This document shows positions 43,908 through 52,778 of a stretch of DNA of 64,000 nt, piece by piece (within the stretch, counting starts at the first letter, position 1; each line of letters begins with the position of its first letter). The notes beneath the pieces were generated by a model. It did not search any database. It saw only the letters and a list, made by a program, of their open reading frames with translations, and was not told where the DNA came from. The stretch spans positions 248,001-312,000 of the forward strand of contig MVIG01000003.1 in NCBI GenBank assembly GCA_002086835.1. Direction: 5' to 3'. The position numbers were made by a program, and so were the translations under genes. The DNA is from Mycolicibacterium porcinum. Its GTDB lineage: Bacteria; Actinomycetota; Actinomycetes; Mycobacteriales; Mycobacteriaceae.

Positions 43908-45464
43908 GTGACGGATAAGGCGTTGGACGCCGTCATCATCGGCGGCGGGCACAACGGCTTGGTGGCCGCTGCCTATCTGGCCCGGGCAGGACGCCGGGTA
44001 CAGGTGCTCGAACGCCTCGACCACGTCGGCGGCGCAGCGGTTTCGGCGCACGCCTTCGACGGTGTCGATGCGCGGCTGTCGCGGTACTCGTACCTGGTCA
44101 GCCTGCTCCCGCAACGTATCGTCGCCGATCTGGGCGCCCGGATCCGGTTGTCACGCCGACGAATCTCGTCCTACACGCCGGATCCGGCCACCGGCGGCGC
44201 CACCGGACTGCTGATCGGCCCTCAGCCGACGTTCGGTGCGATCGGCGCCGACGCCGACGCGTCCGGCTTCAACGACTTCTACCGACGATGCGGGCTGGTC
44301 ACCTCCCGAATCTGGCCCACGTTGTTGCAGCCACTGCGCAACCGGTCCGAGATGCGCCGGAACGTGCTCGGCGGAGGGGACACCGACACCGCAGCGGCCT
44401 GGGAAGCGCTGATCGACCGGCCCATCGGTGAGGCGATCACCAGCGCGGTGGCGAACGATCTGGTCCGCGGGGTGATGGCCACCGACGCCCTGATCGGCAC
44501 GTTCGCCGGCATGGATGATCCGTCGCTGATCCAGAACGTGTGCTTTCTCTACCATCTGATCGGCGGGGGCACCGGCGACTGGGACGTGCCGGTCGGCGGG
44601 ATGGGCGCGGTGAGTGGGGCCCTGGCGGCCGCCGCAGCCGGCTTCGGCGCCGAAATCATCACCGGCGCCGATGTTTACGCGATCGATCCGGATGGCGAAG
44701 TGCGCTATCGGCAGGCCGGGGCGTCCCGGCGCGTGGCGGCCGACCGGATCCTGGCCAACGTCACCCCGGCCGTACTCGCCGAGCTGCTCGGCGAACCGGC
44801 CCCGGTGACCGCCCCGGGCGCGCAGGTCAAGGTCAACCTGATGCTGCGTCGGCTCCCCCGGCTCCGGGACGAAAATGTCACGCCCGAACAGGCATTCGGC
44901 GGGACGTTCCACATCAACGAGACCTTCAGCCAGTTGGGCGCGGCCTACAGCGACGCCACTGCCGGACGCGTCCCTGATCCGCTGCCTTGCGAAATCTATT
45001 GCCACTCCCTGACCGATCCCAGCATTCTGTCCGAGGAGCTGCGCGCCTCGGGTGCGCAGACACTGACCGTCTTCGGCCTGCACACTCCGCACTCATTGGC
45101 GGTGGGCGATCCCGACCGGATGCGCGACCGGCTCACCTCGGCGGTGCTGAACTCACTCAATTCCGTTCTGGCCGAACCGATCCAGGATGTCCTCCTCGAG
45201 GACGGCGCCGGCCGCCTGTGCATCGAGGCCAAGACCACAACCGATCTGGAGCAGGCCCTGGGAATGACCGCGGGCAACATCTTCCACGGCGCACTGCGGT
45301 GGCCGTTCGCCGAGGACGACGCTCCGCTGGAGACACCCGCGCAGCGCTGGGGTGTGGCCACCGCCCATGACCGGATCCTGTTGTGCGGCTCGGGTTCCGT
45401 GCGTGGCGGCGCGGTCTCCGGCATCGGCGGTCACAACGCCTCGATGGCGGTGCTCGAAGGCTGA
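43908..45464 (+). CDS. FAD-dependent oxidoreductase, phytoene-desaturase-like (Rv0897c-like)
   Basis: 518 aa. N-terminal dinucleotide motif IIGGGHNGLVAAAYLARAG followed by VLERLDHVGGAA. The C-terminal FAD motif is LCGSGSVRGGAVSGIGGHNA. The middle substrate domain is hydrophobic with DWDVPVGGMGAVSGALAAAA. Belongs to the NAD(P)/FAD family of carotenoid desaturases and retinol saturases; M. tuberculosis Rv0897c holds the same place. GTG start preceded by a CCGGAG-type site. Substrate unknown. Confidence 0.9.
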   Translation: MTDKALDAVIIGGGHNGLVAAAYLARAGRRVQVLERLDHVGGAAVSAHAFDGVDARLSRYSYLVSLLPQRIVADLGARIRLSRRRISSYTPDPATGGATGLLIGPQPTFGAIGADADASGFNDFYRRCGLVTSRIWPTLLQPLRNRSEMRRNVLGGGDTDTAAAWEALIDRPIGEAITSAVANDLVRGVMATDALIGTFAGMDDPSLIQNVCFLYHLIGGGTGDWDVPVGGMGAVSGALAAAAAGFGAEIITGADVYAIDPDGEVRYRQAGASRRVAADRILANVTPAVLAELLGEPAPVTAPGAQVKVNLMLRRLPRLRDENVTPEQAFGGTFHINETFSQLGAAYSDATAGRVPDPLPCEIYCHSLTDPSILSEELRASGAQTLTVFGLHTPHSLAVGDPDRMRDRLTSAVLNSLNSVLAEPIQDVLLEDGAGRLCIEAKTTTDLEQALGMTAGNIFHGALRWPFAEDDAPLETPAQRWGVATAHDRILLCGSGSVRGGAVSGIGGHNASMAVLEG

Positions 45465-45473
45465 GCGACGGCC

Positions 45474-46250
45474 TCAGTCCGGATCGATGAGCTCGGCCAG
45501 CCCGTCCAGCACCCGCGCCAACCCGAACTCGTAAGCGTGGGAGGCACTGTAGGCCGCATCGAAGGTCTGACCGGCCACCGTCCCGACCCTCGAGGCCAGC
45601 GGATACCTGTCCCCGTCGAGCACCCGCTCCAGCAGCGGGCCGACGCGTTCCCACCACTGCCCGTCACTCTGGCCGCTGTCAGCGGCGGCCCGGCGCGAAT
45701 CGATGGAGATCCGGGCGACCGAGTTCACGAAGCCCAGCACATACGTCAGCGCGGAGTCCATGTCGAGGTCGGTGAGCCCGAGGGAATCGAACGCGCTCAG
45801 CTCATGCTCGTACTTGGCCATCATGCCCGGACCCAGCGGCGGCCGGGTGGTCGGGAGGTAGGTGATCCAGGGGTGACTCTCGAACATCGCGAGGTTCTCC
45901 TCGGCGATGGCGGAAACCTTTTCCCGCCAAGGCTTCCCGGTGAAGTCGCGGCGGGGCATCTGCAGGTAGACGGTATCGACCATCAGGTCCAGCAGCTCGG
46001 CCTTACCTGGCACATAGGTGTAGGTGGCCATCGGCGTCACACCCAGTTGTTCGGCGACCGCCCGCATGGTGAGCGCGTCCAGCCCATCCGCGTCGGCGAT
46101 CCGAATGGCGGCGGCGACCACCGCGTCGACCGTCGTGCGCTGTTTCGGGCCCCGGGTGCGAGCGCTCCGGCCCGACTCACGCCAGAGAAGCTCGAGCGTA
46201 CGAACCGGGTCGCCGGCGCTGCTGCGGTCCCCACCTGCGCGTTCTCTCAC
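45474..46250 (-). CDS. TetR-family transcriptional regulator
   Basis: 258 aa from GTG 46250, with AGAGGGTGAC just upstream. The N-terminal HTH (residues about 40-85) has TTVDAVVAAAIRIADADGLD and MRAVAEQLGVTPMATYTYVP. The C-terminal domain is of the TetR_C (tetracycline-repressor-like) type. Divergent from a SnoaL-like gene across 66 nt that hold the near-palindrome TGTACCATGTACAGTGTACA (46265-46284), the likely operator for both genes. Confidence 0.92.
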   Translation of the reverse strand: MRERAGGDRSSAGDPVRTLELLWRESGRSARTRGPKQRTTVDAVVAAAIRIADADGLDALTMRAVAEQLGVTPMATYTYVPGKAELLDLMVDTVYLQMPRRDFTGKPWREKVSAIAEENLAMFESHPWITYLPTTRPPLGPGMMAKYEHELSAFDSLGLTDLDMDSALTYVLGFVNSVARISIDSRRAAADSGQSDGQWWERVGPLLERVLDGDRYPLASRVGTVAGQTFDAAYSASHAYEFGLARVLDGLAELIDPD

Positions 46251-46264
46251 GTCACCCTCTTCTC

Positions 46265-46284
46265 TGTACCATGTACAGTGTACA
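46265..46284. promoter_or_regulatory. Probable TetR operator
   Basis: A 20-bp sequence that equals its own reverse complement at 16 of 20 positions, with outer arms TGTAC/GTACA and a TGTACA core. It lies between the divergent TetR gene and the SnoaL-like gene, 15 nt from the repressor start. Confidence 0.65.
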
Positions 46285-46316
46285 ACGTAGAGAATACCCC
46301 ACACCCGAGGAGAGCC

Positions 46317-46727
46317 ATGGCCACAATGCTGCAGGCCTGCGAATTCACGCCCACCACTGCCGATGTCGACTCGGTGCTGGCTTGGTTCGCCCACTACGAC
46401 ACGCTGGTGGCCAACAAGGATGTCGAAGGCATGGCCGATCAGGCGATGTTTCCGCTCAACGAGGTCACCGACGGCAACGCCGAGTCCGTCGACCGCGCCG
46501 GGTTCATCGCTCAGATGACCGAACAGTTGGGCGCCGGTGCCGATTTCGCGATGGAGTCCACCCGCACACCGCATTTCATCAACGAGAACCTGGTGTTCGT
46601 CATCACCGACGCGACATTCACCGCCGACGGGTTCAGTCAGCGGGTGCGCTACGGCGATCTGCTGGTCAAGTGCGACGGCGCGTGGAAGTTCCAGACGATG
46701 GTGCAAGGCGGGTGGGGCGAGAACTGA
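46317..46727 (+). CDS. SnoaL/NTF2-like protein
   Basis: 136 aa alpha+beta barrel of the SnoaL-like kind: WFAHYDTLVANKDVEGMADQ, FPLNEVT, and GDGLLVK-like strand YGDLLVKCDGAWKFQTMVQG. A site CGAGGAGAGCC precedes the ATG. Small hydrolases, isomerases and binding proteins use this fold, so no reaction can be assigned. Probably repressed by the divergent TetR protein. Confidence 0.82.
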   Translation: MATMLQACEFTPTTADVDSVLAWFAHYDTLVANKDVEGMADQAMFPLNEVTDGNAESVDRAGFIAQMTEQLGAGADFAMESTRTPHFINENLVFVITDATFTADGFSQRVRYGDLLVKCDGAWKFQTMVQGGWGEN

Positions 46728-46739
46728 CCGCCCACCCGG

Positions 46740-47168
46740 CTACGGCGCGGAGATCTTGCCCAGGATCACCCGCAAGGCTTCGAGGTCCCCGGCGTCGAGC
46801 GCTGCGAGCGCCTGCGGCGCCGGGTCCTCGATCTGGTCGATGCGCGCCAGTAGGGCGCGGCCGTCGTCGGTGAGCGAGACCAGCTTGCTACGCCGGTTGG
46901 CGGGGTCGATCTCACGCACCACCAGCCCACGCTCCTCGAGGTCGTTGACCGCGACCGTGGCGGCCGGGGCGTCGACCGTCGCCGCGTAGGCCAGCTGTTT
47001 TACCGTCAGCGGTTCGCGCGCAAGCCGTTTCAGGACGCGGACGCGGCTGAACGGAAGCCCGGTCCGCTCGATGACTGCCCGCCGCCAGCGGTCGCGGTGG
47101 TCGAACACCAACGCGGTCAGGGCGTGCCACACCTCGTCGGCCAGCTCTTGCTGCCGGTCACCGGACAT
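46740..47168 (-). CDS. MarR-family transcriptional regulator
   Basis: 142 aa winged helix: FSRVRVLKRLAREPLTVKQL, YAATVDAPAATVAVNDLEER, then GLVVREIDPANRRSKLVSLT as the wing. Typical length. It overlaps the end of an MFS exporter gene by 11 nt, so exporter and regulator are made together. A 13-bp palindrome over the exporter start is the probable binding site. Ligand unknown. Confidence 0.92.
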   Translation of the reverse strand: MSGDRQQELADEVWHALTALVFDHRDRWRRAVIERTGLPFSRVRVLKRLAREPLTVKQLAYAATVDAPAATVAVNDLEERGLVVREIDPANRRSKLVSLTDDGRALLARIDQIEDPAPQALAALDAGDLEALRVILGKISAP

Positions 47169-48612
47169 GGGTCACCTCCGGGACGTGGTGCTGACCGATC
47201 AGCGGCGCCAGCTTCTGCGCGGAGCGCAACGCCCACGGCGTGGTGGAGACGACACCCAGCGCGAAGATCACCAAACCCAGTGCGGCGCAGACGAACCACA
47301 GCGGGCGGGCGGCCTCGGCGAAATCCACGCCGGTGCCGGCCAGCGCCGCGCCTGCCACCGAACCACACAAGGCCACGCCGACGCTCACTCCGACCTGGCG
47401 GCTGGTGGAGGCCACCGCCGACGCCGCGCCCGCGCGGTCGAGGGGCATGCCACTGACCGCCGTGGTGGTGATCGGTGCGTTGACCATCGAGAAACCGATG
47501 CCGAACACCGCGAACATCACCAGCAGCTGCCACACCGGAGTGTCCCCCGTCAGCCGGGTCAGCAGACTCGTCGCCACGGTGATCGTCGCTCCCGACACCA
47601 GCAGCGAGGGCCGGCTGCCGTAGCGCCCGACCAGGCGGCCCGACAGCGGCGAGAAGATCAGCGCGCCCACCGCGACCGGCAGATAGATCAAGCCGGTGTG
47701 CATCGCCGAGTAGCCCCGTTCGGTCTGCAGGTAGAGCGACATCATGAACAGGAACGCCCCGTACGCGGCGAACGCACAGACCGCGATCAGAGTGGCCGAG
47801 GCGAACGGCACGCTGCGGAAGAACCGCAGATCGATGAATGGGTCCTTGCGCCGCGATTCGTAGCGCAGAAACGCCACCAGGGCGGTCAACGCGACCACTG
47901 CGACTCCGAGGGTGCGGGGGTCGGCCCAGCCGAACCCCGGACCCTCGATGAGCACGAAAACCACTCCGAACAGGAAGGCCACCCCCAGCGCCTGGCCGAC
48001 CGGGTCGAGATCACGCATCGTCGCCGACCTGGATTCGGGCACGAAGATCGCGGTGAGCACGACGGCCAGGGCACAGATCGGCAGGTTGATCCAGAACACC
48101 GCGCGCCAGTCCACGTACTCGATCAGCGCCCCGCCCACGATCGGGCCGAGTGCCATCGAGATGCCTACCACCCCGCCCCAGACACCGATGGCCCTGGCGC
48201 GTTCCACCCGCCCGGTGAACACCTGGGTGATGATCGACATGGCCACCGGGTTGAGCATCGAGCCGCCGATGGCCTGCAGGAATCGCGCCGCGATGAGGGT
48301 TTCGATGTTGGGGGCCAGGCTGCACAGCAACGAGGCCACCGCGAAGATCGTCAGCCCCAGCTGGAACGTCCGCCTGCGGCCGAACCGGTCGCCGGTGGCG
48401 CCGGCCAGCAACAGCAGCGAGGCCAGCACGAGCGTGTAGACATCGACGATCCATTGCAACTGCGACGGCGATGCGGCCAGATCGTCACGGATGCTCGGAA
48501 TCGCGACGTTGACGATGGTGGCGTCCATCGACACGATCAGCAGGCTCAGGCAGCACGAGACGAGGATGATCGCCTTGCGCCGTGCGCTGAGCGAGCTGAC
48601 AGTTGCATTCAC
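47158..48612 (-). CDS. MFS drug exporter, DHA2 (EmrB/QacA) type
   Basis: 484 aa with about 14 spans. Motif A is seen as GDRFGRRRTFQLGL, the helix-1 Asp motif as SMDATIVNVAIPSIRDDL, and motif C-like GGVVGISMALGPIVGG in helix 5. Proton-driven export of hydrophobic compounds is expected. GTG start lies inside the palindrome CACAACTATTGTG, so MarR binding would cover the start codon. Downstream MarR gene overlaps by 11 nt. Confidence 0.92.
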   Translation of the reverse strand: MNATVSSLSARRKAIILVSCCLSLLIVSMDATIVNVAIPSIRDDLAASPSQLQWIVDVYTLVLASLLLLAGATGDRFGRRRTFQLGLTIFAVASLLCSLAPNIETLIAARFLQAIGGSMLNPVAMSIITQVFTGRVERARAIGVWGGVVGISMALGPIVGGALIEYVDWRAVFWINLPICALAVVLTAIFVPESRSATMRDLDPVGQALGVAFLFGVVFVLIEGPGFGWADPRTLGVAVVALTALVAFLRYESRRKDPFIDLRFFRSVPFASATLIAVCAFAAYGAFLFMMSLYLQTERGYSAMHTGLIYLPVAVGALIFSPLSGRLVGRYGSRPSLLVSGATITVATSLLTRLTGDTPVWQLLVMFAVFGIGFSMVNAPITTTAVSGMPLDRAGAASAVASTSRQVGVSVGVALCGSVAGAALAGTGVDFAEAARPLWFVCAALGLVIFALGVVSTTPWALRSAQKLAPLIGQHHVPEVTHVR

Positions 48613-48637
48613 ACAACTATTGTGAAACTACAACTAT
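48612..48637. promoter_or_regulatory. MarR-type operator over the exporter start
   Basis: CACAA-CTA-TTGTG palindrome (48612-48624) overlapping the GTG start, plus a direct repeat of ACAACTAT (48613-48620 and 48630-48637) spaced 17 nt. Two protein dimers on one DNA face would fit. Confidence 0.6.
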
Positions 48638-48739
48638 CTTTCAGGCAAGTCGGCACCTGGCCGCGGTCACAGTGCCGATGATGAACGGTGTTGTGCGCCA
48701 CGAGAAATAGCGCTGGACAGCCAGGAGACAATCGTCATT

Positions 48740-49204
48740 GTGAACGAACGGAACTCCCTCGTCGCCGCCGCTGTGGCCGCCGCAGGCATCGAACCGGCCA
48801 TCAAGATCCTCGACGCCGACGCCAAGACCGCCGCCGCGGCAGCCCAGCAACTGGGCTGCGAGGTCGGCGCCATCGCCAACAGCCTGGTCTTCGAATGCGA
48901 CGGCGAACCGCTGCTCGTCATGGCCAGCGGCGCCGCCCGGGTGGACACCGGCGTCGTCGCCGATCATCTGGGGGCCACCGCCATCCGCAAAGCCGACCCC
49001 AAGCTCGTCCGGAGCGCGACCGGACAGGTCATCGGAGGGGTGGCGCCCACAGGTCACCCGGCACCGCTGCGCACCGTCGTCGACCAGACCCTGGCGTCCT
49101 ACCCGGTGATCTGGACCGCGGCAGGCACCGCCGATTCGGTCATGCCCCTGACCTACGCACAGCTACTGGCCCTCACCGGCGGCGTCCCGCTCGCGGTGCG
49201 CTGA
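48740..49204 (+). CDS. YbaK/EbsC-family aminoacyl-tRNA deacylase-like protein
   Basis: 154 aa, the full YbaK fold: IANSLVFECDGEPLLVMASG, ATAIRKADPKLVRSATGQVI, GGVAPTGHPAPLRTVVDQTL with the conserved Lys and GxxxP. Family members clear mischarged Cys- or Pro-tRNA. GTG start at 48740 with GGAG further upstream (12 nt). A strong hairpin terminator follows 12 nt after the stop. Confidence 0.9.
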   Translation: MNERNSLVAAAVAAAGIEPAIKILDADAKTAAAAAQQLGCEVGAIANSLVFECDGEPLLVMASGAARVDTGVVADHLGATAIRKADPKLVRSATGQVIGGVAPTGHPAPLRTVVDQTLASYPVIWTAAGTADSVMPLTYAQLLALTGGVPLAVR

Positions 49205-49216
49205 TCCGGCATGGCA

Positions 49217-49247
49217 AAAGCCCGGGAGCGCAGTGCCCCCGGGCTTT
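49217..49247. terminator. Bidirectional terminator between ybaK-like gene and gltA2
   Basis: AAAGCCCGGG (49217-49226) and CCCGGGCTTT (49238-49247), an exact 10-bp stem with A and T runs on the two outer sides and an 11-nt loop, between converging genes. Confidence 0.88.
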
Positions 49248-49259
49248 CGTCAGATGATC

Positions 49260-50564
49260 TCAGCGCTTGTTGATGTCCACGTAGCCGCGCTCGGTGTAAC
49301 CGGTGTAGATCTGGCGCGGGCGGCCGATCTTGTTGGGCTCCGAATGCATCTCACGCCAGTGCGCGATCCAGCCCGGCAACCGGCCCAGCGCGAACAATAC
49401 GGTGAACATGCGCGTCGGGAAGCCCATCGCCCGGTAGATCACGCCGGTGTAGTAATCGACGTTCGGGTACAGCTTGCGCTCGATGAAGAAATCATCGGTC
49501 AACGCGATCTCTTCGAGCTGCTTGGCGATGTCGAGCAGCTCATCGTCGCCACCCAGCTTGCCCAGGATCTTGTCGGCCTGCTCCTTGACGATCCGCGCCC
49601 GCGGGTCGTAGTTCTTGTACACCCGGTGCCCGAAGCCCATCAGCTTCACACCGTCTTCACGGTTCTTGACCTTCTTAACGAAGGTCTGCACGTCGTCGTC
49701 GCCGGTGCGGATCTTCTCCAGCATCTCCAGCACCGCCTGGTTGGCGCCACCATGCAGCGGGCCCCACAGCGCGTTGATACCGCCGGAGATCGAGGTGAAC
49801 AGGTTGGCCTGCGACGAACCCACCAGACGCACCGTCGAGGTCGAACAGTTCTGCTCGTGATCGGCATGCAGGATCAACAGCATGTCCAGCGCCCGCACGA
49901 TCTCCGGATCCACCTCGTACGGCTCGGCCGGGAACCCGAACGTCATCCGCAGGAAGTTCTCCACCAGCGTCAACGAGTTGTCCGGGTACAGGAACGGCTG
50001 CCCCTCGGACTTCTTGTAGGCATAGGCCGCGATGGTCGGCAGCTTGGCCAGCAACCGGATGGTCGACAGCTCGACCTGCTTCTTGTCCAGCGGATCCAGC
50101 GAATCCTGGTAGTAGGCGCTCAACGCGTTGACCGCGCTCGACAGCACCGGCATCGGATGCGCGTTGCGCGGGAAACCGTCGAAGAACCGCTTGAGATCCT
50201 CGTGCAGCAGGGTGTGCCGCTGGATCTGGGTGGTGAACGCCTCCAACTGCTCGGCCGTCGGCAACTCACCGTAGATCAGCAGGTAACTGACCTCGATGAA
50301 CGTGGAGTTCTCGGCCAACTGCTCGATCGGGATACCCCGATACCGCAGGATGCCGGCGTCACCGTCGATGTAGGTGATCGCGGACTTGGTCGACGCGGTA
50401 TTGACGAAGCCACCATCGAACGTGGTGTAGCCGGTCTTGGCCAGCAACGGACCAAGCGCGATGCCGTCACTGCCCTCGGTGGCATGGACGATATCGAGAT
50501 CAATCTCGCCACCGGGGTACTTGAGAGTGGCAAGCTCCTGCCCACTCGACGGGTTTTCGGCCAC
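49260..50564 (-). CDS. gltA2: Citrate synthase GltA2
   Basis: 434 aa type II citrate synthase. Catalytic His in GPLHGGANQAVLEMLEK, second His in GFGHRVYKNYDPRARIVKEQ, and the terminal RPRQIYTGYTERGYVDINKR. Condenses acetyl-CoA with oxaloacetate as the first step of the citric acid cycle. GTG start with AAGGGA 7 nt upstream. The second, shorter citrate synthase citA lies 3 kb further on, as in M. tuberculosis (Rv0896 and Rv0889c). Confidence 0.96.
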   Translation of the reverse strand: MAENPSSGQELATLKYPGGEIDLDIVHATEGSDGIALGPLLAKTGYTTFDGGFVNTASTKSAITYIDGDAGILRYRGIPIEQLAENSTFIEVSYLLIYGELPTAEQLEAFTTQIQRHTLLHEDLKRFFDGFPRNAHPMPVLSSAVNALSAYYQDSLDPLDKKQVELSTIRLLAKLPTIAAYAYKKSEGQPFLYPDNSLTLVENFLRMTFGFPAEPYEVDPEIVRALDMLLILHADHEQNCSTSTVRLVGSSQANLFTSISGGINALWGPLHGGANQAVLEMLEKIRTGDDDVQTFVKKVKNREDGVKLMGFGHRVYKNYDPRARIVKEQADKILGKLGGDDELLDIAKQLEEIALTDDFFIERKLYPNVDYYTGVIYRAMGFPTRMFTVLFALGRLPGWIAHWREMHSEPNKIGRPRQIYTGYTERGYVDINKR

Positions 50565-50654
50565 GGGAATCCCTTCATCGTCCTGGAACCGACAACTGCT
50601 CTACAAAAGGTAGTCGCAATCGATCGGCACTGCCCGCGGGGGGTTACCAATGGG

Positions 50655-51326
50655 TTAGGAAAGGTGGCTCAGCGCAGGCTCGGGCACCTGCTGAACACCC
50701 GCCGCGACCGCCCGGAAATCGGCATACGTCGCCTCGATCCGCGCGACGATGTCGTCCACGGTCACCGATCTCCAATTTGCCTGAGATCCCAGGTCACCGA
50801 TGGCAGTCATGATGATCGAACCCCACACCACAGCGGTCAGCTTGAGCCGGCGATCGCCGCCACGCACCCCCATCCGCTCCGCCAGCGCCGCGTTGACCGC
50901 ATCCGCCCGGAACTCCGACGCGGACTGCATCAGCGCCAGAGACGACGTGATGATGCGCGCGGAAGCCAGCAGCCGATCCGAGGTGAGCTGAGTGGGCGGT
51001 GCGGTCTTCGTCTTGAGGAAGGCCTCCACGTGCGCGTGGTACAGCGCCTCGATATGCGGGATCCCGGGCGGTTGCGCGGCGAGCGCGATCGCGACGATCT
51101 CGCTCACCTCATCGATGAAGGCCAACACGACGGCATCCTTGGTGGCGAAGTAGCGGCTGAACGTGCGCGGGGACACATCCGCGACCGCGGCGATCTGCTC
51201 CACGGTGGTTTGCTCGAATCCCTGGCGGTCACACAGATCGATGGCAGCCTCGATCAACATCGCCCGGGTGCGTTGCTTCTTCCGTTCACGCAAACCCAAT
51301 GCAGCCTGCCGCACAACGTCAACCAC
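50655..51326 (-). CDS. TetR-family transcriptional regulator
   Basis: 223 aa. HTH at about residues 20-65: AMLIEAAIDLCDRQGFEQTT, IAAVADVSPRTFSRYFATKD. The C-terminal domain is of the mycofactocin-regulator-like/TetR_C type. Starts GTG; other nearby starts are possible. It stands alone between gltA2 (90-nt gap) and the MFS gene (81-nt gap), all on the same strand. Targets unknown; the MFS exporter behind it is one candidate. Confidence 0.88.
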   Translation of the reverse strand: MVDVVRQAALGLRERKKQRTRAMLIEAAIDLCDRQGFEQTTVEQIAAVADVSPRTFSRYFATKDAVVLAFIDEVSEIVAIALAAQPPGIPHIEALYHAHVEAFLKTKTAPPTQLTSDRLLASARIITSSLALMQSASEFRADAVNAALAERMGVRGGDRRLKLTAVVWGSIIMTAIGDLGSQANWRSVTVDDIVARIEATYADFRAVAAGVQQVPEPALSHLS

Positions 51327-51407
51327 GAAGTCGGATGCTAGCGCCCAAAGGACTGTTCTTCGGTCCTTTTCGGCAACTAGGTGGCGGCGAGCGCCATTCG
51401 CCGGTGG

Positions 51408-52715
51408 TCATACTTTGTCCGGCTCGGACTGTTCCTCAGACACGCCCGTGCTCGTGCTCACCCGGTAGCGCACGAACGCAGGCACCGCCAGCGCCGCGAT
51501 CACCACGCCGACGACCACCAGTGCACCGCCGCCGGCCGCGGCGACCGTCGTGCCCACCGCCGCAGCCGCGGCCCCATGCAGCGTGTCGGCCAGCCGCGGG
51601 CCACCGGCCACGACAACCGTGAACACGCCCTGTAGCCGGCCGCGCAGTTCATCGGAGGCGGCCTGCTGCAGGATCGTCGACCGGAACGCTGCCGACACCA
51701 TGTCGGCCGCACCGCCGATCGCCAAGAACGCCAACGCAATCCACAACACCACACCAGCGGACCCGCCCGCCGCCCCACCCGCGACACCGAACCCGACCAT
51801 CGCCACGCCCCACACCAGGATCGCGACCACCACGGCCAAGCCCTGCCTGCGGATCCGCGGCAGCCAGCCCGAGAAGACGCCACCGGCCACCGCGCCGACC
51901 GACATCGCCGCGGCCAGCAACGCCATGGCGGTGCCACCCTCGACGGGCCCGCCGAAACTCTCGTGCGCCATCTGCGGGAACAACGCGCGCGGCATGCCGA
52001 AGATCATCGCCACCAGATCGACGACGAACGACATCAACACCACCCGGTTGCCTGCCAGATAGCGGAAGCCGTCCAGCACCGCCGTCAGGCCCCAGCGGGA
52101 GGCCCCCTCCTCGGTGCTCACCGGGGGCATCGGCGCGAGCCGGAAGGTCGCCCAGATCGGAGCCAGACAGGTCACGGCATCGATCAGATACAGCGTCGAC
52201 AGGTCCACCCAGTTCAGCAGGAACCCGGCCATCAGCGGCCCGACGATCGCGCCGAACTGCATGACCGTCATGTTCAGCGAGTTCGCCGCTGGAAGCTGCT
52301 CGCCCGGCAGCATGCGCGGGATGGCCGCCGAGCGCGTCGGGCTGTTGATCGCGTAGAACGCCTGCTGCACGCCCAGCAAACACAGCACCACCCACACGTT
52401 GTTCAGTGCCAGCGCCGCCTGCAGCCACAACAACACAGAGGCCCCGGCCAGACCGATCGAGGCGATGATCAGCAGCAGCCTGCGGTCCATCGCGTCGGCC
52501 CAGGCCCCGCCCCACAGCCCGAAGACCACCAGCGGCACCAGCGCGAACAGACCCGACAACCCCACGTACGCCGAGTTCTCGGTGAGCACATACAGCTGTA
52601 CCGGCACCGCGAAGATGGTCAGGTTGGCGCCGATGACGGTCGGGATCCCGGCCAGCCACAACCGCCGGAAATCCGGGGTGCGCAGCGGCGTGGTGTCGGC
52701 GAAGAACCTACGCAC
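51408..52715 (-). CDS. MFS transporter, EntS/MFS_3 type
   Basis: 435 aa with about 11-12 spans. N-terminal FRRLWLAGIPTVIGANLTIF and motif A region GGAWADAMDRRLLLIIASI are typical of the EntS-like exporters. Duplicate half: FSGWLPRIRRQGLAVVVAIL. Probably a proton-driven exporter of a siderophore or drug. The Gly/Ala-rich loop between helices 9 and 10 is long. GTG start. A 22-bp tandem repeat lies just upstream. Confidence 0.88.
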   Translation of the reverse strand: MRRFFADTTPLRTPDFRRLWLAGIPTVIGANLTIFAVPVQLYVLTENSAYVGLSGLFALVPLVVFGLWGGAWADAMDRRLLLIIASIGLAGASVLLWLQAALALNNVWVVLCLLGVQQAFYAINSPTRSAAIPRMLPGEQLPAANSLNMTVMQFGAIVGPLMAGFLLNWVDLSTLYLIDAVTCLAPIWATFRLAPMPPVSTEEGASRWGLTAVLDGFRYLAGNRVVLMSFVVDLVAMIFGMPRALFPQMAHESFGGPVEGGTAMALLAAAMSVGAVAGGVFSGWLPRIRRQGLAVVVAILVWGVAMVGFGVAGGAAGGSAGVVLWIALAFLAIGGAADMVSAAFRSTILQQAASDELRGRLQGVFTVVVAGGPRLADTLHGAAAAAVGTTVAAAGGGALVVVGVVIAALAVPAFVRYRVSTSTGVSEEQSEPDKV

Positions 52716-52721
52716 GACGGC

Positions 52722-52775
52722 GGGCGAGCGAAGCGACGGGGGATGTCGCCCTGGGGCGAGCGAAGCGACGGGGGA
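52722..52775. repeat. Tandem 22-bp repeat, period 32
   Basis: The same 22-nt sequence, beginning GGGCGAGCGAAGCGACGGGG, occurs at 52722-52743 and 52754-52775, filling the gap between pdxH and the MFS gene on the same strand. Short GAGCGAAGCGA words of this kind are dispersed in actinobacterial intergenic DNA, from memory. Confidence 0.85.
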
Positions 52776-52778
52776 AAT

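Noticed and set aside
45537-46316. Upstream extension of the SnoaL-like frame
   Set aside because: It is antisense to the TetR gene; the ATG at 46317 has a good ribosome site.
47071-48681. 536-codon frame opposite the MFS/MarR genes
   Set aside because: Low-complexity His/Arg/Gln sequence with no domain; shadow of the MFS gene.
49233-51341. 702-codon frame opposite gltA2 and the TetR gene
   Set aside because: Spans two real genes on the other strand and lacks any recognisable domain.
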